Origin: Acidobacteriaceae bacterium
Lineage (GTDB): Bacteria > Acidobacteriota > Terriglobia > Terriglobales > Acidobacteriaceae
Assembly: GCA_025350325.1 (NCBI GenBank)
Contig: JANXYB010000045.1
Span: forward strand, 1 to 64,000
Length of the DNA: 64,000 nt
Direction: 5' to 3'
Below the pieces are notes generated by a model. That model worked only from the letters and a program-made list of their open reading frames with translations. It was not told where the DNA came from and searched no databases. The position numbers were made by a program, and so were the translations under genes. Below are positions 28,662 through 38,212 of this stretch, one piece after another (position 1 is the stretch's first letter; each line of letters starts with the position of its first letter).

Positions 28662-30692
28662 TCACTGTGTGCGCTTGTCCTTATCTTCTGGACGAGTGCC
28701 TGGTGCCGGCTTGTGCGGCTCCGCCTTCTGTTGTGCCGGCGGTGCCGGATGCGCCGGAGCAGGCTTGGCGGATGGTGCCGGGACCGGTCGCTCTTGCGGG
28801 GTTGGCTGCGCAGGATGCGCAACCGCTGCTGGCCGCTGTTGCTGTTGCGGCGGCATCGGCTGCGGACGCTGCGAGGGCGGAGCCTGAGGTTGCGGTGCAG
28901 GCTGGGGTCTTACCGGTTGCTGCGCGGGCGCGGGCTGCGGACGCGCTGGTTGCGGAACGGGTGCAGTCTGCGGACGCGTCGGTTGTGGAACTGGCGCAGG
29001 CTGGGGACGTGCCGGTTGCGCTACAGGTGCCTGCCGCTGTTGCTGTGCAGGCGGCAACGATTGCTGACGCTGCGGAGCAGGAGCCTGCGGTTGCGGTCTA
29101 ACCGGTTGCGGCGCGAGTACTGGCTGGGGACGTGCCGGTTGCGCTATCGGGGCTGGCGGCTGTTGTTGTTGCGGAGCCCCTTGATGTTGCGGCTGCGGAG
29201 CGGGCAACGATTGCTGACGCTGCGGAACTGGCGTACTGTGCGGACTTACAACCTGCGGCGCGGGTTGCTGGCGCTGGATATTAGGCTGCGGATGCGTCGG
29301 CTGCTGCACCGGCGCAGGCCTCTGCGGTTGTTGGGGCATCGGCTGCGGATGTTGACCTTGCTGGGTTGGGACCGGCTGCGGTCTTCCTGGGGCGTTGTTT
29401 TGCTGAGGAACAGGGGGCCGACCAGCATTCTGTTGCACCGCTGCAGGAGCTCCCGGACGTCCCTGCTGTTGCGGAGCCGCCACCGGAACTGGACCGCGCT
29501 GCTGCTGCGCGTTGTTAACCGTTTGGGCGGCGATGTTTCGCATCGGAACCGGTGCCGGGGGACGAATGTTCCGATCCGCGGGCAGCGGCTGCGCAATCGC
29601 TACGACCGCCGGCTTTCCGTGGTTTACGGCCGCAAAGTTCGCTCTATTCGCCTGCGCTTGCTGTGCGTGCTGCACCTGGGCCGTCATTGGAGGTGTGTGC
29701 TGCTCATGCAGGGCGGCAATCTCGGCGGGACGCGGTTGCACCTGCACTCCGCCTGGACCGTTATAGCTCACATTATTCACTGTGGTGGTGGTGTTGTTGA
29801 TTACGGTGTAGTTGTACACGTTTTTGACTACGGTCGGGTTTACATTGTTTACCGAGCGGTTGTAGTCAAAACGGTCGCCATTCCAATAACCGCCCTGGTA
29901 GCCCGATCCGACGTAGCCGAAACCGTAGTTTATGCCGCCATAGTAGCCGATGTGACGGCCCCAAAAGCCGCGGTGAAAACCGTAACGCCCGCGATCATAA
30001 CCCCAGTAGCCGGGAGTCCACAAGGCACCTTGATACGGCGCTGCCACCCAGGCCCCGGGAACCCAGTAATAACCATCCGATGAATAGTTCCAATATCCCG
30101 GCGTCCATAGGTACCCATCGCCAGGGCAGGATGGCTGATCGTATCGGGGTAGGGGGGGAGGGGGCTGCTGCGCGTATTCGACAGGCTCGTAATACCCAGA
30201 GTCGTAGTTGTTCGACCCATACTGGTCAGAGTTGTAGCCTTGGTCCGAGTTGTAGCCCTGATTAGAGTTGTAGCTCTGGTCGGAGTTGTAGCCTTGGCCG
30301 GAGTTGTATCCCTGGTCAGAGTTGGATCGAGAGTTATCCGCATACCGATCTGAGGACGACCGCCTTGAACGACGCTGCGGCGGTGCGTATTGCCCATTAT
30401 TGGGTGCATATTGCCCGGTGTTTGGCGGTGCATTGGGAGCGCTGTATTGCCCGTTTGCCGGTGCGTTCGGGTCATAGGTTCCGGCATTCTGAGCCGGCGC
30501 TCCGGTTGTGGTATTTGAAATCGGAGCGACGTTCGCCATCGCCGGGTCTTGGGATGGGTCTTGAGGTTGACCTTGCGTGGTGGCCGTGTTTTGATTCGCA
30601 GGGGTTTGGTTGCTTTTACAGCCCACGACGCCGGAGGCGGCGGCCACGATAGTAAGCGTGGCCAAAACAGTAAATCCAGGAAAGGTCTTCAT
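28662..30692 (-). CDS. YXWXGXW-repeat lipoprotein with Pro/Gln-rich C-terminus
   Basis: Lipobox SGVVGC; GYLWTPGYWNYSSDGYYWVPGAW...ALWTPGYWGYDRGRYGFHRGFWG; long PQ-rich tail. Confidence 0.75.
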   Translation of the reverse strand: MKTFPGFTVLATLTIVAAASGVVGCKSNQTPANQNTATTQGQPQDPSQDPAMANVAPISNTTTGAPAQNAGTYDPNAPANGQYSAPNAPPNTGQYAPNNGQYAPPQRRSRRSSSDRYADNSRSNSDQGYNSGQGYNSDQSYNSNQGYNSDQGYNSDQYGSNNYDSGYYEPVEYAQQPPPPLPRYDQPSCPGDGYLWTPGYWNYSSDGYYWVPGAWVAAPYQGALWTPGYWGYDRGRYGFHRGFWGRHIGYYGGINYGFGYVGSGYQGGYWNGDRFDYNRSVNNVNPTVVKNVYNYTVINNTTTTVNNVSYNGPGGVQVQPRPAEIAALHEQHTPPMTAQVQHAQQAQANRANFAAVNHGKPAVVAIAQPLPADRNIRPPAPVPMRNIAAQTVNNAQQQRGPVPVAAPQQQGRPGAPAAVQQNAGRPPVPQQNNAPGRPQPVPTQQGQHPQPMPQQPQRPAPVQQPTHPQPNIQRQQPAPQVVSPHSTPVPQRQQSLPAPQPQHQGAPQQQQPPAPIAQPARPQPVLAPQPVRPQPQAPAPQRQQSLPPAQQQRQAPVAQPARPQPAPVPQPTRPQTAPVPQPARPQPAPAQQPVRPQPAPQPQAPPSQRPQPMPPQQQQRPAAVAHPAQPTPQERPVPAPSAKPAPAHPAPPAQQKAEPHKPAPGTRPEDKDKRTQ
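30221..30328. repeat. 18-bp in-frame tandem repeat encoding (QGYNSD)n
   Basis: About six copies in the minus-strand CDS: DQGYNSGQGYNSDQSYNSNQGYNSDQGYNSDQ. Confidence 0.85.
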
Positions 30693-30866
30693 TTTTAACC
30701 TCATCACGACTTTGGATGCCGATGAAGAGGGAATATTTGTCTTAGCCTCCAACATCCAGCCATTAGAGATTCACAACAGCATTGAGTCAACTGCAAGTGT
30801 TCAAATGACTCGACTTAATGCGATACGCACGAACGCAGTCTTCTTTCGAGCGCACAGGTTCAAGCA

Positions 30867-31847
30867 CTAATGGCGAGCCCCGGGCGGAGAAGACTGGCCC
30901 TGATTATGTGCGGGAGGCGTGGTCACCGGCTTACGCTCCCAACGCATTTTTTGACCTTTCTGGCAGAGCATGCTGTCTTGCCCGCGCGCCAGATCGGCCA
31001 CCGTATCGTCAGGGCGGCACAGACGCAGCTTCATGGCTGCCGCATCGCGTCCAAATAGCAGTTGCGTGCGCTCGATGCCGCCGCTCGGGTCGAGGTCGTA
31101 GCGATAGACAAAATCTTCCGCTGCTTTTTGATTGCCATACTCCAAGTGATTCCACGTGCCAAACGTTTCGTGGCCGTTGGGATCGGCCATTGCGGCATAG
31201 ATTTGCGTTTGTGTTACGCCGGGCGGTGCAGCCGAGGTCCAGACCGGCACCGCCTGCCCTCCCCGCATCCAGCGCGCTGCCCAGCCATGCGATCGCAGAT
31301 CGTAGTAGAAAGCGGTGAAGAATGTTGTAGCTTCGCAATCACGGCAGTTGTCATACAGAGCGCCCAATTCCCGCGGCTTGCCTTCGGCAAAAAGCATCCA
31401 GTCGAGCAGGCGCAGGTTCACTCCACTGAGCAGGGGCGTCACCGCACGGGTCGTCAGCGAGACGCTCCACGCCGATAGCGTATCCGCGTTTCCCGCCGCC
31501 TGCGGTCCGGCGCGCATGCTGGTGAATACGAGAGCAGCATCATATTCCACGCCGATATCCCGAATGGAGGTCCATCGCTGCCCATCGAGCGCGCGCGTCA
31601 CCCACACAACGACATCCTGGTCCTTGGCGGAATGAAAATCGATCCAGCGAAACGTATCTGGCGCCTGCTGTGCACCAATCGGAATCGCCCCCAGCACGAG
31701 CGCTATGAGGGTAATAACCCTCCACAACCCACGCAAGGGTTTACCTATAGCAGAGCTTTCCAAACAGAATTTCACAGTCCGAGTTTTGCCCACAAAGAAT
31801 CCACTCTGGCCTTGGTCCCACGGTCCATTTCGATCATCGCCGGCCAA
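30867..31847 (-). CDS. Hypothetical exported protein
   Basis: Long ORF with internal signal-like segment (ITLIALVLGAIPIGAQQ); start likely downstream of 31847. Confidence 0.55.
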   Translation of the reverse strand: MAGDDRNGPWDQGQSGFFVGKTRTVKFCLESSAIGKPLRGLWRVITLIALVLGAIPIGAQQAPDTFRWIDFHSAKDQDVVVWVTRALDGQRWTSIRDIGVEYDAALVFTSMRAGPQAAGNADTLSAWSVSLTTRAVTPLLSGVNLRLLDWMLFAEGKPRELGALYDNCRDCEATTFFTAFYYDLRSHGWAARWMRGGQAVPVWTSAAPPGVTQTQIYAAMADPNGHETFGTWNHLEYGNQKAAEDFVYRYDLDPSGGIERTQLLFGRDAAAMKLRLCRPDDTVADLARGQDSMLCQKGQKMRWERKPVTTPPAHNQGQSSPPGARH

Positions 31848-33472
31848 GGACGGTCAAAGCCCTCCGCCTTCCATTTGCGCGTCGCGTCAATGCCCATCTT
31901 TGATCCGTAATTGGGCAGCCGCGACGAGTGATCAAGCGAATCGACAGGTCCCATCATGAATTGGATGTCGCGTTCCGGGTCAATGTTGTTAGTCACGCGC
32001 AGCACCACTTCGCCCACATCCTGCACATCGCAATCTTCATCGACAATCACGATGCACTTGGTAAACATGGCCTGGCCCAGCGACCAGATCGCATTCATCA
32101 CCTTACGTGCCTGACCGGCATAGCTCTTGCGAATCGACACCAGCATCAGGTTATGAAACACGCCCTCAATCGGCAGATGAATATCGACCAATTCTGGAAT
32201 CGTCATCTTCATCGCAGGCAGGAAAATGCGCTCGACCGCCTTGCCCATCCAGGCATCCTCCATAGGAGGCTTGCCAACGATCGTGGCTGCATAGATCGGG
32301 TCCTTGCGGTGCGTAATGCAGGTGAGGTGAAAGACCGGATAGTCCTCCGCCATGGTGTAAAAGCCGGTGTGGTCGCCGAAAGGGCCCTCGCTGCGCAGTT
32401 CACCCAATTCGACGTATCCCTCGAGAATGATCTCCGCCTGCGCGGGTACTTCAAGATCGACGGTCTCGCATTTGACGATTTCGACTGGCTTGCCGCGTAA
32501 AAAGCCCGCAATCATGAACTCCTCGACTTCAGGCGGTGCTGGAACAATCGCCGAAAACGTGGTAGCCGGATCGGTCCCAATCGCTACCGCAACCTCGAGC
32601 CGCGAGCCCTTCAGATTACCCATCGCGACTTGCGGTAATCCGCCAATTGGGCCATCGGGAATCGCGACGCTGCCCCCTGCCGACTCGGCCATTGCCGCTA
32701 CGCGAGCCGTCTTTGAATCGGTCGTCGAGGCTGCCGATGCCGCATTACGCAGAGCCTCGCGATAGTGCTCGGCAGCAACTTTTTGCCGCTGCCAATGCAT
32801 GCCGGTAGTTTGCCCGTCGTATACCTGCATGCGATACATCCCAATATTGCGTTTGCCCGAACGCGGGTCGCGCGTATGCACGCACGGTAGCGTGATAAAC
32901 CGGCCGCCGTCATGCGGCCAGCACTTCAAAATTGGAAACGCATTGAGATCGAAATTGTCGCGAAGAATGACTTCTTTGCAGGGTGCGTCCTTAGCGTTCA
33001 CGGTCTTGGGAAATGCACTGGTGAGCGCGCCTAGCTGCGGTAGCATTTTAAGCTTGTCAAGCAGTCCCTCGGGCGCCTTGACGTTCATGAGGCCCGTGAT
33101 GCGACTGGCGATCTCGTCGAGTCGCTCCACGCCCAGGGCGAGAGCCATGCGCCGTTCGCTGCCAAACTGGTTGATCAGGACCTTGTGGCCGGGATGACCT
33201 TTTATATTTTCAAACAGCAATGCGGGGCCACCGGGAGCATACTTCCCGTGCGCCGCATTCGCTGCCGCACCCGCTCGGGCACCGACTTTTGACATACGGT
33301 CGGTAATCTCGGTGATTTCCAAATCTGGGGACACTTCTTCGCGAATGCGCTTCAATTCGCCTTGTTTTTCTAGGGTTTTGATCCATTCGCGCAGATCGTT
33401 ATAGGCCAAGGAATGTATGCTCCGGGCGGTGGTTACCGTCCCTTTCCATACTAGAGCAGTTTGAAGATGCAC
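31772..33472 (-). CDS. UbiD family decarboxylase
   Basis: LREWIKTLEKQGELKRI, HDGGRFITLPCVHTRDPRSGKRNIGMYRMQVYD, EGPFGDHTGFYT. Confidence 0.93.
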   Translation of the reverse strand: MHLQTALVWKGTVTTARSIHSLAYNDLREWIKTLEKQGELKRIREEVSPDLEITEITDRMSKVGARAGAAANAAHGKYAPGGPALLFENIKGHPGHKVLINQFGSERRMALALGVERLDEIASRITGLMNVKAPEGLLDKLKMLPQLGALTSAFPKTVNAKDAPCKEVILRDNFDLNAFPILKCWPHDGGRFITLPCVHTRDPRSGKRNIGMYRMQVYDGQTTGMHWQRQKVAAEHYREALRNAASAASTTDSKTARVAAMAESAGGSVAIPDGPIGGLPQVAMGNLKGSRLEVAVAIGTDPATTFSAIVPAPPEVEEFMIAGFLRGKPVEIVKCETVDLEVPAQAEIILEGYVELGELRSEGPFGDHTGFYTMAEDYPVFHLTCITHRKDPIYAATIVGKPPMEDAWMGKAVERIFLPAMKMTIPELVDIHLPIEGVFHNLMLVSIRKSYAGQARKVMNAIWSLGQAMFTKCIVIVDEDCDVQDVGEVVLRVTNNIDPERDIQFMMGPVDSLDHSSRLPNYGSKMGIDATRKWKAEGFDRPWPAMIEMDRGTKARVDSLWAKLGL

Positions 33473-33562
33473 GCAGTTTCTTGAACCCGGTGAGAGGGGG
33501 CTTTCTCTTGATTAAAAAGCCACTTGAGTGCGTGCTTTCGGTTGATACCAACTCTCAAACTG

Positions 33563-34063
33563 CTATGCCTCTCGAGCGCTATCGCCTAGCAACGTGCCAC
33601 TGTCAACGTGCTCGTCACTAGACGCATTTGGCGCGGGCCTTCGCAGTTGATCGAGAACGGCGCGGCGGGCTGCATCTACCTCGGTTGCAAACAGCTGCAC
33701 AACCTTAAGGGAAAAGAGCGGGCTCGACTCGATCAATGTTCCCAAACTTTTGCGATCGATAAAACTGAGGCGTGCACCTTTCCTCGCAATACCAGTGAAC
33801 GCGTGCGGTTCATTCCCGAGCACCCCCGCTAGTCCCAGCAAAGCAGGCGAGGAGGCTTGACGATAGATGACGAACATGTTTTCCGCGCAGATAGAAGAGA
33901 GTGAGACCACACCCTCGTGCAAGATGTGGAGACCGTCGGGAACCTCGCCTTGCATAAAAATGATGCGGTCCTCATCAAACGACAAGGACATCGACTGTTC
34001 GCGTAAAAGTTCGACGAAGTCTGGATCATTCGTGAATATCGAGAGATGGTCTTGCACGTTCAC
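33563..34063 (-). CDS. Cyclic-nucleotide-binding-domain (Crp-like sensor) protein without evident HTH
   Basis: IIFMQGEVPDGLHILHEGVVSLS...SPALLGLAGVLGNEPHAFTGIARKGARLSFIDR; ends ~50 aa after the domain. Confidence 0.7.
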   Translation of the reverse strand: MNVQDHLSIFTNDPDFVELLREQSMSLSFDEDRIIFMQGEVPDGLHILHEGVVSLSSICAENMFVIYRQASSPALLGLAGVLGNEPHAFTGIARKGARLSFIDRKSLGTLIESSPLFSLKVVQLFATEVDAARRAVLDQLRRPAPNASSDEHVDSGTLLGDSAREA

Positions 34064-34268
34064 CTACTTTGCATGGCGAATACGAATGAGATGGATACCG
34101 GGAACACATGGTTGTCCAGTTTACCCTTCAAGTTGTTGATTTGGCGTTTCTTCAGTATCAGCCATCACAATTTGCGGCCGGCTCGCGACATTCCTAACCG
34201 GAACGCCGTAACCTGGCAAAGGGCGTTAGCTTAGGTTCAACCATTGCGCATGGCCCCTTTGCGTTGGT

Positions 34269-34284
34269 TTGCACACGTGTGCAA
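34269..34284. promoter_or_regulatory. 16-bp perfect palindrome TTGCACACGTGTGCAA (candidate operator)
   Basis: Perfect dyad 48 nt upstream of the S53 peptidase start. Confidence 0.5.
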
Positions 34285-34331
34285 TACTCGCGGCCAGATG
34301 TCAGCAATTTTTCAATAAAAAGGAGCTAGCA

Positions 34332-35447
34332 ATGACCCCGCCCTCCCCATTGGTCAAGTGCAGGCCGTATTTCAAGTTGCGCAGGTTTACCCGGCAAATT
34401 CGCATCGGAACCGCAGCTGCGGTTCCTTGGAGTATTCCCAACTTGTGCGCCGCCTATCAATGGCCGCAAAGCTTACCGGGCGGCGGAGTGATCGCCATTG
34501 TCGAACTAGGCGGCGGCTGGGTGAAGGCCGATATGGATTTGTACTTCAAAAATATCAATCAGCCGGTACCAAAAATCACCGACGTCTCCGTGGATGGCAC
34601 CAAAAACAGTCCCAATCAAAGCACTGGCTCGGCGAGCGACCCCGACTATGAAGTTGCGCTCGATATTCAAGTCTCCGGCGCGGCGTATTATGCGGCTACG
34701 GGAAAAGCCGCCACCATCCGCATGTACTGGTCGCAAGACATTGCTTCGGCGGTCAAAAAAGCGGCCGAAGACGGATGCTCGGTCTGTTCAATATCGTGGG
34801 GCGCTGATGAGGCGAATTGGGGCACCGTGCCGGCCCAGGAAATGGAATCGGCAGCCGCAACGGCGACTGATCTGGGGATGGTGATATTTGCCGCCTCAGG
34901 CGATAACGACTCGAGCGATGGCGGCGCGACGCCCGCCAACGTGGATGTGCCTTCCTCATGTCCGCATGTAATCGGTTGTGGAGGAACCTACAAATCCTCA
35001 AACACCGAGGTCGTGTGGAACGACAATCCGGGCAAGACCGACGGCGAGGGAACGGGCGGCGGCTATTCAACGATTTTTCCAGTGCAGGAGTTTCAGATTG
35101 GCGCGCCGGCCGCGCCCGCCAATACTACCGGAGGCAAAGGGCGCATGGTGCCCGATGTTGCCGGCGATGCTGATCCGAACACGGGATACGACGTTACCGT
35201 GCACGGATCGCAGACCGTAGTAGGCGGCACCAGCGCGGTTGCGCCACTGTATGCCGGGCTGTTTGCCGCGTTTGGAATCAAGCTCGGCTTCGTCACTCCG
35301 ACCCTGTGGCAAAATCCCCAGGCGTTTCACGACATCACATCCGGAGACAACGGATTTTTCAGCGCCGCATCCGGACCAGACGCATGTAGCGGCCTGGGTT
35401 CCCCGATCGGCACCGCCATTGCGGCTTTAATCAAAACGAAGGCTTGA
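34332..35447 (+). CDS. S53 family (sedolisin/kumamolisin) peptidase
   Basis: DPDYEVALDIQV (Glu/Asp), ASGDNDSSDGG (Asp), VVGGTSAVAPLYAGL (Ser); AAGGAG upstream of ATG 34332. Confidence 0.88.
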   Translation: MTPPSPLVKCRPYFKLRRFTRQIRIGTAAAVPWSIPNLCAAYQWPQSLPGGGVIAIVELGGGWVKADMDLYFKNINQPVPKITDVSVDGTKNSPNQSTGSASDPDYEVALDIQVSGAAYYAATGKAATIRMYWSQDIASAVKKAAEDGCSVCSISWGADEANWGTVPAQEMESAAATATDLGMVIFAASGDNDSSDGGATPANVDVPSSCPHVIGCGGTYKSSNTEVVWNDNPGKTDGEGTGGGYSTIFPVQEFQIGAPAAPANTTGGKGRMVPDVAGDADPNTGYDVTVHGSQTVVGGTSAVAPLYAGLFAAFGIKLGFVTPTLWQNPQAFHDITSGDNGFFSAASGPDACSGLGSPIGTAIAALIKTKA

Positions 35448-35449
35448 GG

Positions 35450-36424
35450 TCACTTCGTTATCTGAACTATGGGCGCGGTTACGATCACTGGAGCGACCGC
35501 ATCGAGCGGGAAGCCGAGCCGCTTCCATTCGTCGTAGCCGCCGCGCAAAGGACGAACCCGTTCAATGCCTAGCTTATGAAGGGTCATGGCCGTTTTAGCG
35601 GCCGTGGCCTCGCTGGGACAGGTGCAGAACAGCACCACATCGCGGTCGCGAGGTATCTCGAGATGGCGCGCTGCCAACGCATCCGGCGAAAAGTGGAACG
35701 CCCCCGGCAACGTAAAGGGATCAGCGAGTAACTCCAGCGGATGGCGCAGGTCGACAATATAAACCTGTTCTCCCGCGTCCAATTGCTCCTTCAGTGCAAG
35801 AGGCTCAAGACGCGCTGCTACGAGCTTTCGCAATACCAGTCTGCGACGATACACACGCCCAATAAAGAAACCGAGAATTGCCAACACCAGCAACGCACCA
35901 GAGAAGCGCGCCACCCAGTTAAGCAAAGTCGGATCGCGCTTGAGGGCGTCGCCAAACAGGCGCCCGGCCGCCAGCATAGCGGTCAACCACAGGGTCGCTC
36001 CGATGGAATCGAAAAACAGGAAGGAGCCCAGCGCCATCCCATTTTGCCCGGCGACCGGCGCAGCCAGCGTTGCCAGCCCCGGCACAAATTTCGCAAACAG
36101 CAGCGTCACACCGTGGCGTCGCCCAAACGAATCCTGAGTCCGCCGCACGCAAATCGTCGGCTCCATCGACAACTTGCAGAGAAATCGCAGCACCTGGTGG
36201 CCATAGCGCCGGCCAATCAGAAACCACGTCGTATCCGCAATGAGTGAGGCCACCAAGCCTGCCAGCAGCGCGCCGCCAAAGCTCAGTTGCTGCTCGGCTG
36301 AAAGCGCACCCGCGGCCAGCAAAATCGGTGTCGCCGGCAAGGGAATTCCCAGTTGCTGCACCAGAATCCAAGCGAACAGCAGCAGGTAGCCATAGGTGAT
36401 AAGAATTTGCGTGGGAAGGGCCAT
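35450..36424 (-). CDS. DedA family membrane protein fused to C-terminal rhodanese domain
   Basis: GIPLPATPILLAAGAL, AKFVPGLATLAAPVAG (DedA) and YIVDLRHPLELL...VVLFCTCPSEATAAKTAMTL (rhodanese). Confidence 0.88.
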   Translation of the reverse strand: MALPTQILITYGYLLLFAWILVQQLGIPLPATPILLAAGALSAEQQLSFGGALLAGLVASLIADTTWFLIGRRYGHQVLRFLCKLSMEPTICVRRTQDSFGRRHGVTLLFAKFVPGLATLAAPVAGQNGMALGSFLFFDSIGATLWLTAMLAAGRLFGDALKRDPTLLNWVARFSGALLVLAILGFFIGRVYRRRLVLRKLVAARLEPLALKEQLDAGEQVYIVDLRHPLELLADPFTLPGAFHFSPDALAARHLEIPRDRDVVLFCTCPSEATAAKTAMTLHKLGIERVRPLRGGYDEWKRLGFPLDAVAPVIVTAPIVQITK

Positions 36425-36561
36425 CGGAATTCCATTCGCTAACGAATTGAGTGTTGCTACCGGACGCCTCTGCCAAGGGTCGCCATTGATAGTCGGGACT
36501 CTTCTATGGGATGAAGCAGCGGCCAATATGTTTCAGCCTAATCAAACTGTTTGTGGCTGCA

Positions 36562-36592
36562 AAGGGAAAGCCGCCCGAGAAAGGCGGCTTCT
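36562..36592 (-). terminator. Rho-independent-like terminator downstream of the compact PBP
   Basis: Minus-strand AGCCGCCTTTCTCGGGCGGCTTTCCCTTT. Confidence 0.6.
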
Positions 36593-36623
36593 TTAGCACG
36601 GTTGAAAACTTCCATATTTGGAG

Positions 36624-37946
36624 CTATTGAATAGCGGCTACCGCCGGGACCGGCAAAGCGGCATGGGCTGCCTGTAGCGAACCTTTGCCCGCAAAGTAGT
36701 TCCGTTCCCAAAGATTCTTATAGAATTCGCCGGTCAACTCCGCGGCACGGGGGCCAAATGTTGGCCTGCCGCCCTCGAGGAAAAACACGGTTACAAGGCT
36801 GCCTTGCGGCGCTTCGGAGTACGAGACAAACCATCCAAACCGAGTACCCTTGTCAGAGCATGTGCCGGTTTTGCCGAAAACGGGAAGCTCCTGGAAATTG
36901 GCGCGCAAGCGTCGTGCGGTTCCATATTCGACCGCGCCGGCCATGCCGTCCTGCAGTTCAGGAACGTAGCGAGCGATGTCGAGTGTCCGCTTGATTTTGG
37001 GCGTATAGGTGGAAAGCTCTGCCGTAGTTGTCGGATGTTGAAGATAATAGAGAGTGCCGCCGTTGGCTATCGCCGCCACAAACGCGCCCAGCTGCAAGGG
37101 AGTCATCGAAACTCCTTGCCCAAAGCTGCACATGCGCGAGACGCCGCCTTCTGAGGCTGGCAACACTGTGTCGGGGTACTTGCCTAGTTGCTCGCCGGCA
37201 ATTTTGTAGCCTGCCATCTCTCCGAGACCGAACTGCGTGGCATAGTGGCGCACGCGGTCAAAGCCTAATTCGCGGCCGAGCTCTTCGAAATAGAGGTTGT
37301 TGCTCTTGGCCAGAGCATCCGTCATGTTCATGCGGAAACCAGCCAGTTGCACCTTGGTGTCTCTGGTTACCAAACCCTCGGACAAGGCAGCCATGGCCAC
37401 CGACAGCTTAATCGTCGAGCACGGTTCCGCGCCCGGCGAAAGCGCCAGCTTCTGATTCACCATTGCCAAAATACGGCCATTCGAAGGATCGATTACTACC
37501 GCCGTCCCGTTCATGTCACCCAGCGCGTCGACCGCAGCTTGGCGAACGACTGGATCCTCACCGGCGGTCACATCGCCCTCAAAGGTATTGCCATTAGAAA
37601 ACGAGCTCGCGGTGAAGTGTTCGTAGTAATGATGATGACGTGTGGTCAGGGCGAGACGGCGAATTGTGGCCCTGTCGGCGGCGGATGAATGAACTCTATG
37701 GTGCACCGAAGCTGCGGCAGAATGCGGTGTGGCTAGAGCGGAATGGGATGACGAAAGCTTGGGCGTGGCAGAGTGAAGCGCAGCGCCGGCGTTATGGCTC
37801 CTCGCGTGTCTGCCGATATTGAGCCGCTGGCCCGATGATTTTGAGTGATGCAGAGTGTGCGGAACGTTCAGCGCAATTGCGCGACTCCCGTATGCACCAC
37901 ACCCGACCACTGCGAGCCCCAAGGCTAGTACGCAAGACAATCTCAT
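36624..37946 (-). CDS. Compact penicillin-binding transpeptidase-domain protein
   Basis: SxxK (STIK), SxN (SNN) and KTGT motifs; N-terminal signal-like segment and low-complexity linker, no recognisable PBP dimerisation domain. Confidence 0.82.
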   Translation of the reverse strand: MRLSCVLALGLAVVGCGAYGSRAIALNVPHTLHHSKSSGQRLNIGRHARSHNAGAALHSATPKLSSSHSALATPHSAAASVHHRVHSSAADRATIRRLALTTRHHHYYEHFTASSFSNGNTFEGDVTAGEDPVVRQAAVDALGDMNGTAVVIDPSNGRILAMVNQKLALSPGAEPCSTIKLSVAMAALSEGLVTRDTKVQLAGFRMNMTDALAKSNNLYFEELGRELGFDRVRHYATQFGLGEMAGYKIAGEQLGKYPDTVLPASEGGVSRMCSFGQGVSMTPLQLGAFVAAIANGGTLYYLQHPTTTAELSTYTPKIKRTLDIARYVPELQDGMAGAVEYGTARRLRANFQELPVFGKTGTCSDKGTRFGWFVSYSEAPQGSLVTVFFLEGGRPTFGPRAAELTGEFYKNLWERNYFAGKGSLQAAHAALPVPAVAAIQ

Positions 37947-38212
37947 CCAGACAAATCCCCCGAAAATGTTTCGTGCCAGCCGACACCTGGCCTGTCCGCA
38001 CTCTTAACTTTCGTCACTTCCCTTATCGCGGATTCCCGCGTAAAAGTATGTGAGCAGTGTCACCCCAGAGCCCCAGTGTTTACTAGTCTGACAATGATAG
38101 GGAAGACATCTAAACCGACCTGGTCACCACTGTTGCGTTCTGTTTTCAAGAGCTAACATGAACTATACAGCCGGATTGAATAATCGCAAGTACCTTCGAA
38201 GTTCCCAATGCC

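Noticed and set aside
28596-30083. 495-aa plus-strand ORF rich in Arg/Leu
   Set aside because: Antisense shadow of the repetitive PQ-rich minus-strand lipoprotein gene; no domain signature.
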